Source: Bryobacterales bacterium (lineage in GTDB: Bacteria > Acidobacteriota > Terriglobia > Bryobacterales > Bryobacteraceae). Taken from it: a stretch of 33,800 nucleotides of DNA. Position 1 is the first letter of the stretch, and each line of letters starts with the position of its first letter. The stretch spans positions 1-33,800 of the forward strand of contig DAIDHC010000235.1 in NCBI GenBank assembly GCA_027452065.1, given 5' to 3'. The notes beneath the pieces are model-generated. The model worked only from the letters and a program-made list of their open reading frames with translations. It was not told the origin of the DNA and did no database searches. Positions 7,070 to 14,228 of the stretch are shown here, one piece after another. The position numbers and the translations under genes were made by a program.

Positions 7070-8461
7070 TTACTCGAGCACCAGGGCTGCGACGTTGTTG
7101 ATCTTGTCGATGTCGATGCCCGTGCCCTCCTCGACCGCGTAAGGCTTGAGGTCGATGGGCGCGGCGCCGGGAGCGAGCAGGCTGGCCTTTGTAAACTGGC
7201 CGGACACGTGGACGGTGATCGAGTCAACCGGGTAATCGGAATAGTTGATGAGATGCAGCAACACGGGCTTACCCGATGGCGCCTGAACCAGATTCGAGAT
7301 CATCGTGGAGACATTGAACAGCCGGGCTCCCAGGTTCTTGCGCCCGGTAAGTGAGTTCAGTTCTTTCCAAATCTCGTCCAGCTGCTGCAGAGATCCGGCG
7401 TCCAGCGTAATGCCGCCGTCCTTGGGAAGAACGAATTTCCAGCCCGGCGGGGCATTCAGCAAAGTGCCGCCAGCGCGCGTGAAGGCCTGCAGAGCGTCAT
7501 GCTGAGGCGGTGTCAGCGCGCCAGGATCGACATCGGCCGCCATCGTCAGGCCTTGGAGCGACTGCGGCGAGATCCGCGTCGGCGGCATCGGGCGCACGGG
7601 CGTGTGCTTCACGGCGATCATATCCAGGATGCCTCCCGACAACAAGGCGCCGCTCGATGCGTCTTCGACCACCGCCAGGTCGCTGCGCGCCTGCCAGGTC
7701 CGCCAGGCGCCGTGGTCCTCGTAAAATTGCACGGCTTCCGCGATCTGCTTCCAACCCTCCAGTGCTTTCGGGTCCCGCGCCAGCAGACGGCGGTTGAAAT
7801 CGTCGTCCAGGCTGACAACCCAGCGGGCCCCGCTCATCGCTGCGTCGCCGACGGTCTGGATGTATCGGGCGATGCTGATTACCGTGTTCGGCGGGGGCAT
7901 GTTGCCGATCCAGATCGGACCGTTAGTAAGGGCGCGCACAAAACGCAGGAAGCCGGTATTGGTGTCGATCCACGGTGCGCCGCTGGGAGCGGACTTGGTC
8001 TCGCCGTCTTTCTGCACCTCGACGCCGGGCCAGACGCCCTGGTATGTTCCGGTAATCGGCTGGCTGGAGTCCAGGTGCATCTTCGAGCGCGGCGCCAACT
8101 GGACGTACGGAATGCGGGAATCATCCAGAGCTCGGGGAATAGTGTCGGGAAAATCACCCTCCAGCACCACCCCGGTCATGCCGAGCCGGACCGCCTCGCG
8201 AGCCTGATCGACCGCCGTTACAGGGCTTCGCACCACTCCCAAGACGGCGACGCCGGTCGCGGCTGCCGACGAGGCAAAAGTCTTGGACCAGGACTCGTGC
8301 TCGACGAGGAGACAGTTGATAGGGGTAGACCGGAGCAGGTCGAGCGAGTGGGGATCGTTGGAAGCCCATCGCGCCGGGACCCACGCCGACGGAGACACGG
8401 CGAGGACGATGGCGAGAAACATTCCTTGAAACTCGAAGTTTAGCGCGACCGGCACAGTCAT
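7070..8461 (-). CDS. Secreted protein of unknown function, glycosidase-like architecture
   Basis: About 463 residues from the ATG at 8461, with a hydrophobic N-terminus MFLAIVLAVSPSAWVPA that probably directs export. If translation starts at the Met at 8422, that segment is the very N-terminus. The first part has alternating strands and helices (CLLVEHESW, VAVLGVVRSP, MTGVVLEGDF). A middle part has a glutamine-amidotransferase-like turn (ALQAFTRAGGTLLNAPPG). The C-terminus has a beta-sandwich-like stretch (PVLLHLINYSDYPVDSITV) ending in a KINNVAALVLE strand. The order resembles a TIM-barrel-like, GATase-like, sandwich layout of some beta-galactosidase relatives, but I cannot identify catalytic residues, so this is a weak structural analogy. 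The open frame continues upstream to 8725, but only antisense to another gene. Confidence 0.65.
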   Translation of the reverse strand: MTVPVALNFEFQGMFLAIVLAVSPSAWVPARWASNDPHSLDLLRSTPINCLLVEHESWSKTFASSAAATGVAVLGVVRSPVTAVDQAREAVRLGMTGVVLEGDFPDTIPRALDDSRIPYVQLAPRSKMHLDSSQPITGTYQGVWPGVEVQKDGETKSAPSGAPWIDTNTGFLRFVRALTNGPIWIGNMPPPNTVISIARYIQTVGDAAMSGARWVVSLDDDFNRRLLARDPKALEGWKQIAEAVQFYEDHGAWRTWQARSDLAVVEDASSGALLSGGILDMIAVKHTPVRPMPPTRISPQSLQGLTMAADVDPGALTPPQHDALQAFTRAGGTLLNAPPGWKFVLPKDGGITLDAGSLQQLDEIWKELNSLTGRKNLGARLFNVSTMISNLVQAPSGKPVLLHLINYSDYPVDSITVHVSGQFTKASLLAPGAAPIDLKPYAVEEGTGIDIDKINNVAALVLE

Positions 8462-8480
8462 TTCATGGCCCGGTCCCAGA

Positions 8481-8516
8481 TGAAGGCATTTTAATAGCTG
8501 GTTAAGGCCTCCTTCA
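8481..8516. other. Imperfect inverted repeat in the divergent intergenic region
   Basis: The arms TGAAGG (8481-8486) and CCTTCA (8511-8516) flank 24 AT-richer bases that include TTTTAAT. It lies between the leftward secreted-protein gene and the rightward lysine-rich peptide gene, the only AT-rich spot nearby, so it could be an operator or part of back-to-back promoters. Six-base arms can arise by chance. Confidence 0.25.
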
Positions 8517-8565
8517 TGGTCAGTCTGGCATGATGAGTCTGTAGTTGGTTGACAGTCCCAATCCC

Positions 8566-8571
8566 AAGGAG
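8566..8571 (+). promoter_or_regulatory. Strong Shine-Dalgarno site AAGGAG for the lysine-rich peptide
   Basis: AAGGAG lies 8 bases before the ATG at 8580, an ideal distance. It is one of the best ribosome-binding sites in the window and is the main evidence that the 50-codon frame is translated. Confidence 0.75.
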
Positions 8572-8579
8572 AACTAGAC

Positions 8580-8732
8580 ATGAAGAAACTGATGACCCTC
8601 ATGCTCGGCCTCTCGCTGGCGCTCGGCGCCACGGCCGTTTTCGCGCAGGATGCGCCGAAGAGCGACAGCAAGCCGAAGAAGGCCAAGAAGGCGAAGAAGG
8701 CAAAGAAGACCGATTCCGCCCCCAAGGGCTGA
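8580..8732 (+). CDS. Small secreted lysine-rich peptide
   Basis: A 50-codon gene begins at the ATG at 8580. Residues 1-23 form a clear signal peptide (MKKLMTLMLGLSLALGATAV then FAQ, with cleavage expected after FAQ or between FA and QD). The mature part of about 27 residues is almost entirely Lys, Ala, Ser and Pro, with the tandem unit KKA repeated from about residue 33 to 43 (KPKKAKKAKKAKKTD). An ideal Shine-Dalgarno precedes it and a strong terminator follows 28 bases after the stop, so it appears to be a complete one-gene transcript. Highly basic exported peptides of this kind could bind polyanionic envelope polymers or nucleic acid, but the function is unknown. A long leftward frame on the other strand is a codon-bias shadow. 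Confidence 0.72.
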   Translation: MKKLMTLMLGLSLALGATAVFAQDAPKSDSKPKKAKKAKKAKKTDSAPKG

Positions 8733-8760
8733 TCGTCCTCACAAGTACGTCAAGATCTTT

Positions 8761-8806
8761 CGCGCATGCCGGCCGGCTAACGGTGCGGCATGCGCGATTT
8801 CTTTTT
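8761..8806 (+). terminator. Intrinsic (Rho-independent) terminator
   Basis: A perfect 11-base stem pairs CGCGCATGCCG (8761-8771) with CGGCATGCGCG (8786-8796), with a 14-base loop. It is followed by a T-rich run, ATTTCTTTTT (8797-8806). It ends the lysine-rich peptide transcript and isolates the MBOAT cassette from it. Confidence 0.88.
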
Positions 8807-8835
8807 GGACGCACGCTATTCTGTCCATAGGCCCT

Positions 8836-8863
8836 GGCCGCCCTCGGTGTCGAGCGGCCTTTT
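8836..8863 (+). promoter_or_regulatory. Leader hairpin followed by TTTT upstream of the MBOAT gene
   Basis: The arms GGCCGC (8836-8841) and GCGGCC (8854-8859) pair around a 12-base loop and are followed by TTTT. The hairpin ends 8 bases before the MBOAT start codon, where it could hinder ribosome access or act as a weak attenuator. The stem is short and the U tract brief, so its activity is uncertain. Confidence 0.35.
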
Positions 8864-8871
8864 CGGTACCC

Positions 8872-10269
8872 ATGGCGCTCTCGACAACCACCTACCTTGT
8901 CTTCCTGATCGTCGTTTATTTTTTTTATTGGAGCCTCGGCCGGAATCGCCGCGTCGCGCTGGGCGTAATTCTGGTGGCGGACTACGTGTTTTATGCCAGT
9001 TGGTCGCTCGTCTATCTGGCGCTAATTCCCGTCGCGGCGAGCCTCGATTATTGGATCGGCAAGGCACTCGAATCCCGAAAAGAACCGGTCGTGAGGCGCG
9101 CGTTGGTCACCGGTAGCGTCACGATGAACGTGGGCTTGATCGGCTCGGCGAAGTATCTGCCGTTGGTCGGGGCATTGTTCGGAAGCGTTGGCGCCCATAG
9201 CTGGACGGGCTGGACCCTCCCGCTCAGCCTGTCTTTTTACGGCTTTCAGGCGATGACCTATACCATCGACCTGTACCGCCGGGACGCTAAATCCGCCCGC
9301 AGCTATCTCGCGTACCTGGGTACGGTCAGTTTCTTCCCTACCACCTTGGCCGGTCCAATCACGCGGGTGGCCGATCTGCTGCCTCAATGGGATAAGTCCG
9401 TCTCGACGCTGACCGCCGGCGAAGGCGGCCGGGCGCTCTTTCTGATCGGCCTGGGATTTCTGAAGAAATTTCTGATTGCCGATTATCTAGGCGAACAATT
9501 GGTGAATCGTGTGTTTGACCTGCCGAAGCTCTATTCCGGTTCCGAGGTCCTGCTGGGGGTCTACGGCTATGCGTTTCAGCTCTACTACGACTTCTCGGGA
9601 TACACCGACATCGCGCTGGGCTCAGCCCTGCTGCTGGGCATCCGTTTACCAGTGAATTTCAACCGCCCTTACGAAGCCGAGAACATCGCCGACTTCTGGC
9701 GGCGATGGCACATCAGCCTCTCGAACTGGCTGCGGGACTACCTGTTCTTCTCGCTGCCGGGGAAGCGGACCCGACTGATGCCCTATATCAATTTGGTGCT
9801 GACCTTCGCCATCGGGGGACTATGGCATGGCGCGCGGTGGACCTTCGGTGTCTGGGGTTTGCTGCATGGTCTCGGTCTTGGCGTCACGCGAGCGTGGCAG
9901 TTCTGGCGGGGGCGCAGAAAGGCGTCGCCGAATCCGCTACTGCGAGTCCTCCGAATGCTGTTGGCATTTCATTTTGTCGTCTTTGCGTGGATCTTCTTTC
10001 GGGCGAGCAGCGTCGAATCGGCTCGCGACGTCATCGGACAGATCGCCTCCGGGACGGTGGCGTGGGGCAACGTGAGCCATGGCTTCCTGGTTGTGCTGGC
10101 GATAGCGGTGGCGGCGCATTATTGGCCCAAAGCCTGGTACCAGCGATGTCACATTGCTTTTTCCAACGCGCCCTTTTACGCGCAGGCGGCCGCGCTGGCT
10201 CTGCTGGCGCTGGCGATACAGTATGTGGCCGGAACGGGAGCGACGCCTTTTGTCTATCAGCGCTTCTAA
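8872..10269 (+). CDS. MBOAT-family membrane O-acyltransferase (AlgI/DltB-like)
   Basis: This 465-residue polytopic membrane protein should transfer an acyl group from a cytoplasmic donor to an acceptor at or across the membrane. Hydrophobic segments run throughout, beginning with TYLVFLIVVYFFYW. Family signatures are GYTDIALGSALLLGI, then NRPYEAENIADFWRRWHISL (His280) and LRDYLFFSLPG. The invariant active-site His is His319 in IGGLWHGARW, followed by a GLLHGLGLG helix. I chose the ATG at 8872 because the open frame upstream is Arg/Pro-rich and overlaps the terminator and peptide gene. It is the first gene of a five-gene cassette; the next gene starts inside its 3' end. The acyl donor is probably the carrier protein encoded at 13030, by analogy with DltB and DltC. 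The acceptor polymer is unknown. Confidence 0.92.
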   Translation: MALSTTTYLVFLIVVYFFYWSLGRNRRVALGVILVADYVFYASWSLVYLALIPVAASLDYWIGKALESRKEPVVRRALVTGSVTMNVGLIGSAKYLPLVGALFGSVGAHSWTGWTLPLSLSFYGFQAMTYTIDLYRRDAKSARSYLAYLGTVSFFPTTLAGPITRVADLLPQWDKSVSTLTAGEGGRALFLIGLGFLKKFLIADYLGEQLVNRVFDLPKLYSGSEVLLGVYGYAFQLYYDFSGYTDIALGSALLLGIRLPVNFNRPYEAENIADFWRRWHISLSNWLRDYLFFSLPGKRTRLMPYINLVLTFAIGGLWHGARWTFGVWGLLHGLGLGVTRAWQFWRGRRKASPNPLLRVLRMLLAFHFVVFAWIFFRASSVESARDVIGQIASGTVAWGNVSHGFLVVLAIAVAAHYWPKAWYQRCHIAFSNAPFYAQAAALALLALAIQYVAGTGATPFVYQRF

Positions 10270-11671
10270 TCTCGGCCTGGGCGCGCCGCGCAAAACGACG
10301 CTGGCCATCGCCACCTATGCGGCCTTGACGCTGGCTCTTCAGTACGCCCCCGTGCCGGCCCCCTGGCGATTAAGGAAGCTGGCTCTGGCTGACTCGCTTC
10401 TCGCATGGCACGCCAGCAGGGAACATAATCCAGCCGATTCGATTGCGCCTGGAGCCCGCGCGGCCGAACATGCTTCCCGGCCCGCGCCAGGGGCAAGTCC
10501 CGTCGTCATCGTCGACGCCGCCGGAAGCATGACCCATTTCTACGAGGCGCTTGACAGGACCGAGCGCCGCCTGCCCGGAGCCGTGACACGCGTACTGCAC
10601 TACGGAGATTCGCCGGTTACCGCCGACTCGATCACAGCCGACGTCCGCAGTTTGCTGCAGCAGAAGTATGGAAGCGCGGGTCATGGCTTTGTCCTGATCG
10701 CCAAGCCCTGGGTCTGGTACGGCCACCGGGGTGCGGAGCTGAAAGCGCGCGGCTGGCGAATCTCGCCCGCGACGCAGGCCCGCGCCCGCGATGGGATTCA
10801 CGGGCTGGGAGGCGTGAGCTTCGAAGGTAGCGCCGGGGCCGTTTCCACGGTGGAAATGGCCGAGCCGGAAACACGGGTCGAGGTCGACTATCTCCAGCAG
10901 CCCGGCGGTGGCGCGTTTCGCGTTTCGGCCTCGGACACACTGCTCGGCGACGTGAGTACGAACGGCGCCGCCGAGCAGCCGGGTTTCGCCTCATTCCCTC
11001 TGCCGGCCGGCGCACGCAGCGTGTCGCTGGCCGTGACCTCGGGCGCGGTCCGGCTGTTTGGCTGGACGCTGGAGAGCAATGGGCCGGGAGTGATTTATCA
11101 TAGTCTTGGACTCAACGGCGGCCAGATACAAGCCGTCCTGCGCTACTTTGAGCCGCATCAGTGGGCCGAGCAACTCCGTCATCAGCGCCCTGACCTTGTC
11201 GTCCTGAATTACGGTACCAATGAAAGTGTTTATCCCGAATATATCGAGCGTTACTACGCCGACGAGCTGCGTCAGGTGATACAACGTGTAAGAGACGCGT
11301 TGCCTGAGACATCGGTGCTGATTATGAGCCCTATGGATCGGGGAGAACGGAACTCGGACGGCGAGATCGAAACCGTTCCCATTCTGCCTCGAATCGTAGC
11401 CATTCAGCGGGCCACCGCGGCCGCCAACGGCTGCGCGTTCTTCGACACCTTCGATGCGATGGGCGGCGCCGGAACCATGGCTCGCTGGTACGAGGAGCAT
11501 CCGCGGCTGGTGAGCGCGGATTTCATGCACCCACTGCCCGCCGGAGCCGCGCGCGTGGGCGCTCTGCTCGACGCGGCGATCGAGCGCGGATTTTCCGGAT
11601 TCAAGGCACAACAGGCCTCTGCTCCCGGCGACGTCGCGGTGCGGCCGGCGGCATCAGGCGGGTCGCGATAA
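10250..11671 (+). CDS. SGNH/GDSL hydrolase-like acyltransfer partner, first paralogue
   Basis: The 473-residue product has an N-terminal membrane segment (KTTLAIATYAALTLALQY), placing the rest outside the cytoplasm. A catalytic SGNH-like fold is split around an inserted beta-sandwich. Block I is VLHYGDSPVTAD with Ser121, block III is NYGTNES with Asn324, and the C-terminal dyad DFMH gives Asp424 and His427. The insert carries DYLQQPGGG and VRLFGW, both shared with the next gene. Such proteins (DltD, AlgJ/AlgX, PatB) receive acyl groups exported by an MBOAT and place them on a polymer. I chose the TTG at 10250, overlapping the MBOAT gene by 20 bases, because GGGAG lies 9 bases upstream of it; an ATG at 10223 is an alternative. 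Hydrolysis versus transfer cannot be told from sequence. Confidence 0.85.
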   Translation: MSISASNLGLGAPRKTTLAIATYAALTLALQYAPVPAPWRLRKLALADSLLAWHASREHNPADSIAPGARAAEHASRPAPGASPVVIVDAAGSMTHFYEALDRTERRLPGAVTRVLHYGDSPVTADSITADVRSLLQQKYGSAGHGFVLIAKPWVWYGHRGAELKARGWRISPATQARARDGIHGLGGVSFEGSAGAVSTVEMAEPETRVEVDYLQQPGGGAFRVSASDTLLGDVSTNGAAEQPGFASFPLPAGARSVSLAVTSGAVRLFGWTLESNGPGVIYHSLGLNGGQIQAVLRYFEPHQWAEQLRHQRPDLVVLNYGTNESVYPEYIERYYADELRQVIQRVRDALPETSVLIMSPMDRGERNSDGEIETVPILPRIVAIQRATAAANGCAFFDTFDAMGGAGTMARWYEEHPRLVSADFMHPLPAGAARVGALLDAAIERGFSGFKAQQASAPGDVAVRPAASGGSR

Positions 11672-11674
11672 GCC

Positions 11675-13033
11675 GTGCGAACGCTCGCCGCACTGCTGAT
11701 CATGGCGCTCAGTTTAACCGGACAGACTCCGCAGTCCGCCTCGGCGCCCGGTAAACAGACCCCCGGCAAGCGCGCGGTTAAGCCGGCGCCAAAGCGAAAA
11801 ACCACCCACCGAACGCGAGCGGGGGGCCACCGCCGCACGGTCAGGGCCGTGCCGCCGGTGCCCGCCGCAGTGCGGCGCGCGGCGTTCGAAAAAGTGTCCG
11901 CTTCCCTGAGGGCGCCCGACAATGCCTTCGCAAATGCGGCCGGCCTGGTGCCGTTCTTCACCCAACTCGCCCGCGCCACCCAGGACGGGACGCCGGTCCA
12001 CATTCTGCAGTATGGCGATTCGCACACCGCATCCGACGATTGGGCGAATGCTCTTCGCCAGAATTTTCAGTCCAAGTTCGGCTGCGGGGGGCCGGGCTTT
12101 ATCATGCCCGGGCATCCCTTTCGCGGGTACCGGCGCTATGACTCGTCTGGATCGAGTTCGGCCGGTTGGCATACCGAAGGCCTGGTAGGTCGGGCGGGTG
12201 ACGGCCGTTACGGCCTCGGAGGACTCAGCATCAGCAGCACTTCCGCTGGTGAAACCGTCACTCTGACGGCGGAATGCGACAGCCTGAAGCTGTGTTACTT
12301 GCAGCAACCCGGCGGAGGAAGCCTCGAAATCGAGGAAGACGGAGCACCCGCCGGAACCGTATCCACCGACGGCGAAATCGCCGCCGGCTTTTTCGCCTGG
12401 CGGCCCGGGCCGGGCGTGCACCACTACAGCGTCCGCACGCTCTCCTCGGCTCCGGTGCGCCTGTTTGGATGGGTCGCCGACCGAAGCCAGGGCGTGACGG
12501 TCGAAACGCTAGGCATCAACGGGGCACAAATTGCAATGATGACGGGCTGGGACGAGGGCCTGCTGGCGGCGCAGATCGCCGAGCGCGATCCCGCGCTCAT
12601 TCTCGTGGCCTACGGCACTAATGAGGCGCTCAGCCCGAAGTGGCAGGCTGAGACATACCGCCAATCCCTCATCGACGCCATAGGCCGGCTGCGGCTGGCC
12701 TCACCCACGGCGTCGATCGTGATGATCGGGCCACCGGACTGCTTCCTGCGCACGCGCCACGGCCTCGTGGCCTTTCCTCATCTGGATGCCGTCGTAGATA
12801 TTCAGAGAGAAGTCGCGCGCTCCATGCGCTGCCCTTTCTGGGACTGGCGCCAGCGCATGGGCGGCACCGGATCGAAAAAATTCTGGGTCCGCGCCGGCCT
12901 CGGCCAACCCGATTATGTACATCTGACTCCGGCCGGTTATCAGTTGGTGGGCCGCACGCTGTTTGATGACCTGATGGCGCAGTATCAGGATTTTCTCAAA
13001 GCGCAGACAGCGGCGTTGGAATCGAAGAGATGA
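11675..13033 (+). CDS. SGNH/GDSL hydrolase-like acyltransfer partner, second paralogue
   Basis: This 452-residue protein begins at a GTG 3 bases after the previous stop. Residues 1-24 form a signal peptide (MRTLAALLIMALSLTGQTP). A basic, Pro/Lys/Arg-rich linker follows to about residue 70. The SGNH motifs are ILQYGDSHTASDD with Ser116, AYGTNEA with Asn316, and DYVH with Asp413 and His416. As in its neighbour, a beta-sandwich is inserted with YLQQPGGG and VRLFGW, so the two arose by tandem duplication. The first paralogue is membrane-tethered and this one appears to be released or held by its basic linker, suggesting successive steps in envelope acylation or different acceptors. The stop overlaps the carrier-protein start in ATGA, giving tight translational coupling. 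Confidence 0.87.
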   Translation: MRTLAALLIMALSLTGQTPQSASAPGKQTPGKRAVKPAPKRKTTHRTRAGGHRRTVRAVPPVPAAVRRAAFEKVSASLRAPDNAFANAAGLVPFFTQLARATQDGTPVHILQYGDSHTASDDWANALRQNFQSKFGCGGPGFIMPGHPFRGYRRYDSSGSSSAGWHTEGLVGRAGDGRYGLGGLSISSTSAGETVTLTAECDSLKLCYLQQPGGGSLEIEEDGAPAGTVSTDGEIAAGFFAWRPGPGVHHYSVRTLSSAPVRLFGWVADRSQGVTVETLGINGAQIAMMTGWDEGLLAAQIAERDPALILVAYGTNEALSPKWQAETYRQSLIDAIGRLRLASPTASIVMIGPPDCFLRTRHGLVAFPHLDAVVDIQREVARSMRCPFWDWRQRMGGTGSKKFWVRAGLGQPDYVHLTPAGYQLVGRTLFDDLMAQYQDFLKAQTAALESKR

Positions 13034-13263
13034 ATCGGATCGACACAATCACTCAAATTGTCAAAGAAATCTCCGGCAATGATGCCGCCCCCGATGCCGG
13101 CGAATCGCTGTTCGAGTCGGGATATCTGGATTCTTTCGCACTGCCCGACATGGTCAGCGCCATCGAGAAGGCATTTCAGATCCGGATTCCGGACGGCGAT
13201 GTCACGCCGCGCAAATTCGACTCGATCGAGCGGATTGCGGCCTATTTGGAAAGCAGGGCCTGA
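13030..13263 (+). CDS. Acyl carrier protein (phosphopantetheine-binding, DltC-like)
   Basis: A 77-residue acidic, helical carrier protein. The attachment site for 4'-phosphopantetheine is Ser35 in ESGYLDSFALPDMVS. DSF rather than the DSL of fatty-acid ACP recalls DltC-type carriers, and the C-terminal KFDSIERIAAYLES helix is typical. It overlaps the SGNH gene upstream by 4 bases and is followed at once by the KAS III-like gene, so it is a dedicated carrier, not the housekeeping AcpP, which would normally sit beside fabF or fabD. I infer that the KAS III-like protein loads or extends an acyl group on it and that the MBOAT protein withdraws that group. Whether it carries an acyl chain, acetate or another carboxylic acid is unknown. 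Confidence 0.9.
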   Translation: MNRIDTITQIVKEISGNDAAPDAGESLFESGYLDSFALPDMVSAIEKAFQIRIPDGDVTPRKFDSIERIAAYLESRA

Positions 13264-14199
13264 GTGACGGCGTACTTGCGAGGGTTTGGTTCCTATCTGC
13301 CGGCGCGGCGTGCCGGCAACGCCGATCTGTCGGCCCGCCTCGGGGTGAGCGAGGACTGGATCCGCGACGTCTCCGGCATCGAGGAACGGCGCTATGCGGG
13401 GCCGGAGGAGACGGTAGTTTCGATGGCCGTTGCGGCGGGCCGCGACTGTTTGGAAAAGTGCCGCGTCGGGCCGGCCGACATCGGCATGGTAATTGTCTCC
13501 TCGGGTTCGTTCGAGCGGCGCTTTCCGGGACCGGCGGCCACCGTCGCGCGCGAGTTGGGACTCGGAGCGGCGGCGGCCCTCGATCTTCCCTTAGCCAGCG
13601 CAGGCTCGCTGTTCGGCCTCGCCATCGCCGCTCGCATGGTGGAAGCGCACGGCTGCGTCCTGGTTATAGGGTCGGAGAAAATGTCTCCGGTCGCTTTGAG
13701 CGAGCCGCTCGACCGGGGCGTAGCCATTCTCTTCGGCGATGGCGCGGGCGCCGCTGTGGTCAGCGGCACCGGACCCGGCGCGCGAGTCGTGGATGCGCTG
13801 GTTCAGAGCGACGGAGCGTTTGCCGAAGACCTGCGGCTCGGCTTCGAGGGCGCGCTCGAAATGAACGGCCGCTCGGTCATCATGCAGGCTACCCGCAAGA
13901 TCCCCCGCGTGATCCAGGACTTGCTCGATCGGAATCAACTCCCCGCCGCCGCGGTCGAGGTCTTTCTGATGCACCAGGCCAATCAGAACCTGATTGATCG
14001 CGTCGCCCGGGCACTGAACGTCGCCGAGTCGAGGTTCTATACCAACATCCGCCGCTACGGCAACACTTCGTCCGCCTCCATGCTGATCGCCGCCGAGGAA
14101 TGGTGGGCGGCAGCCGGCGGGCCTTCCACCGGTCAGTCGGTCTGTTTCGCCGCCTTCGGCGCCGGTTTCCATTGGGGCGCCTTGCTGGCCGAAGGCTGA
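13264..14199 (+). CDS. KAS III (FabH)-like acyltransferase with Ser in place of the catalytic Cys
   Basis: The 311-residue thiolase-fold protein starts at a GTG directly after the carrier-protein stop. The N-terminal half carries VSEDWIRDVSGIEERRY and SMAVAAGRDCLEKC, as in FabH. The position of the nucleophile reads LDLPLASAGSLFGLAIA, so the usual Cys is Ser112 (codon AGC at 13597-13599). His237 (LMHQANQNLID) and Asn267 (RYGNTSSASM) are intact, with the same 30-residue spacing as in E. coli FabH. Active-site Ser occurs in DpsC of daunorubicin synthesis, a KAS III relative with acyl-CoA specificity and acyltransferase activity. I infer loading of an acyl group from acyl-CoA onto the neighbouring carrier protein rather than ordinary fatty-acid initiation. 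Decarboxylative condensation remains possible. It ends the five-gene cassette and faces potD, 29 bases away, tail to tail. Confidence 0.88.
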   Translation: MTAYLRGFGSYLPARRAGNADLSARLGVSEDWIRDVSGIEERRYAGPEETVVSMAVAAGRDCLEKCRVGPADIGMVIVSSGSFERRFPGPAATVARELGLGAAAALDLPLASAGSLFGLAIAARMVEAHGCVLVIGSEKMSPVALSEPLDRGVAILFGDGAGAAVVSGTGPGARVVDALVQSDGAFAEDLRLGFEGALEMNGRSVIMQATRKIPRVIQDLLDRNQLPAAAVEVFLMHQANQNLIDRVARALNVAESRFYTNIRRYGNTSSASMLIAAEEWWAAAGGPSTGQSVCFAAFGAGFHWGALLAEG

Positions 14200-14228
14200 C
14201 CCGCTCCCATCGCGCGGTTGCGGCCCGC

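Noticed and set aside
7499-8443. A 314-codon rightward frame opposite the secreted protein at 7070-8461
   Set aside because: Arg/Gly/His-rich composition and no signal, motif or ribosome-binding site.
8549-8554. TTGACA as a -35 box for the lysine-rich peptide
   Set aside because: A -10 at the proper 17-base distance would fall on the ribosome-binding site and start codon, leaving no room for transcription of the Shine-Dalgarno.
8462-8725. Extension of the secreted-protein frame upstream to 8725
   Set aside because: The extra 88 residues are antisense to the lysine-rich peptide gene, which explains the Phe-rich run opposite AAG codons.
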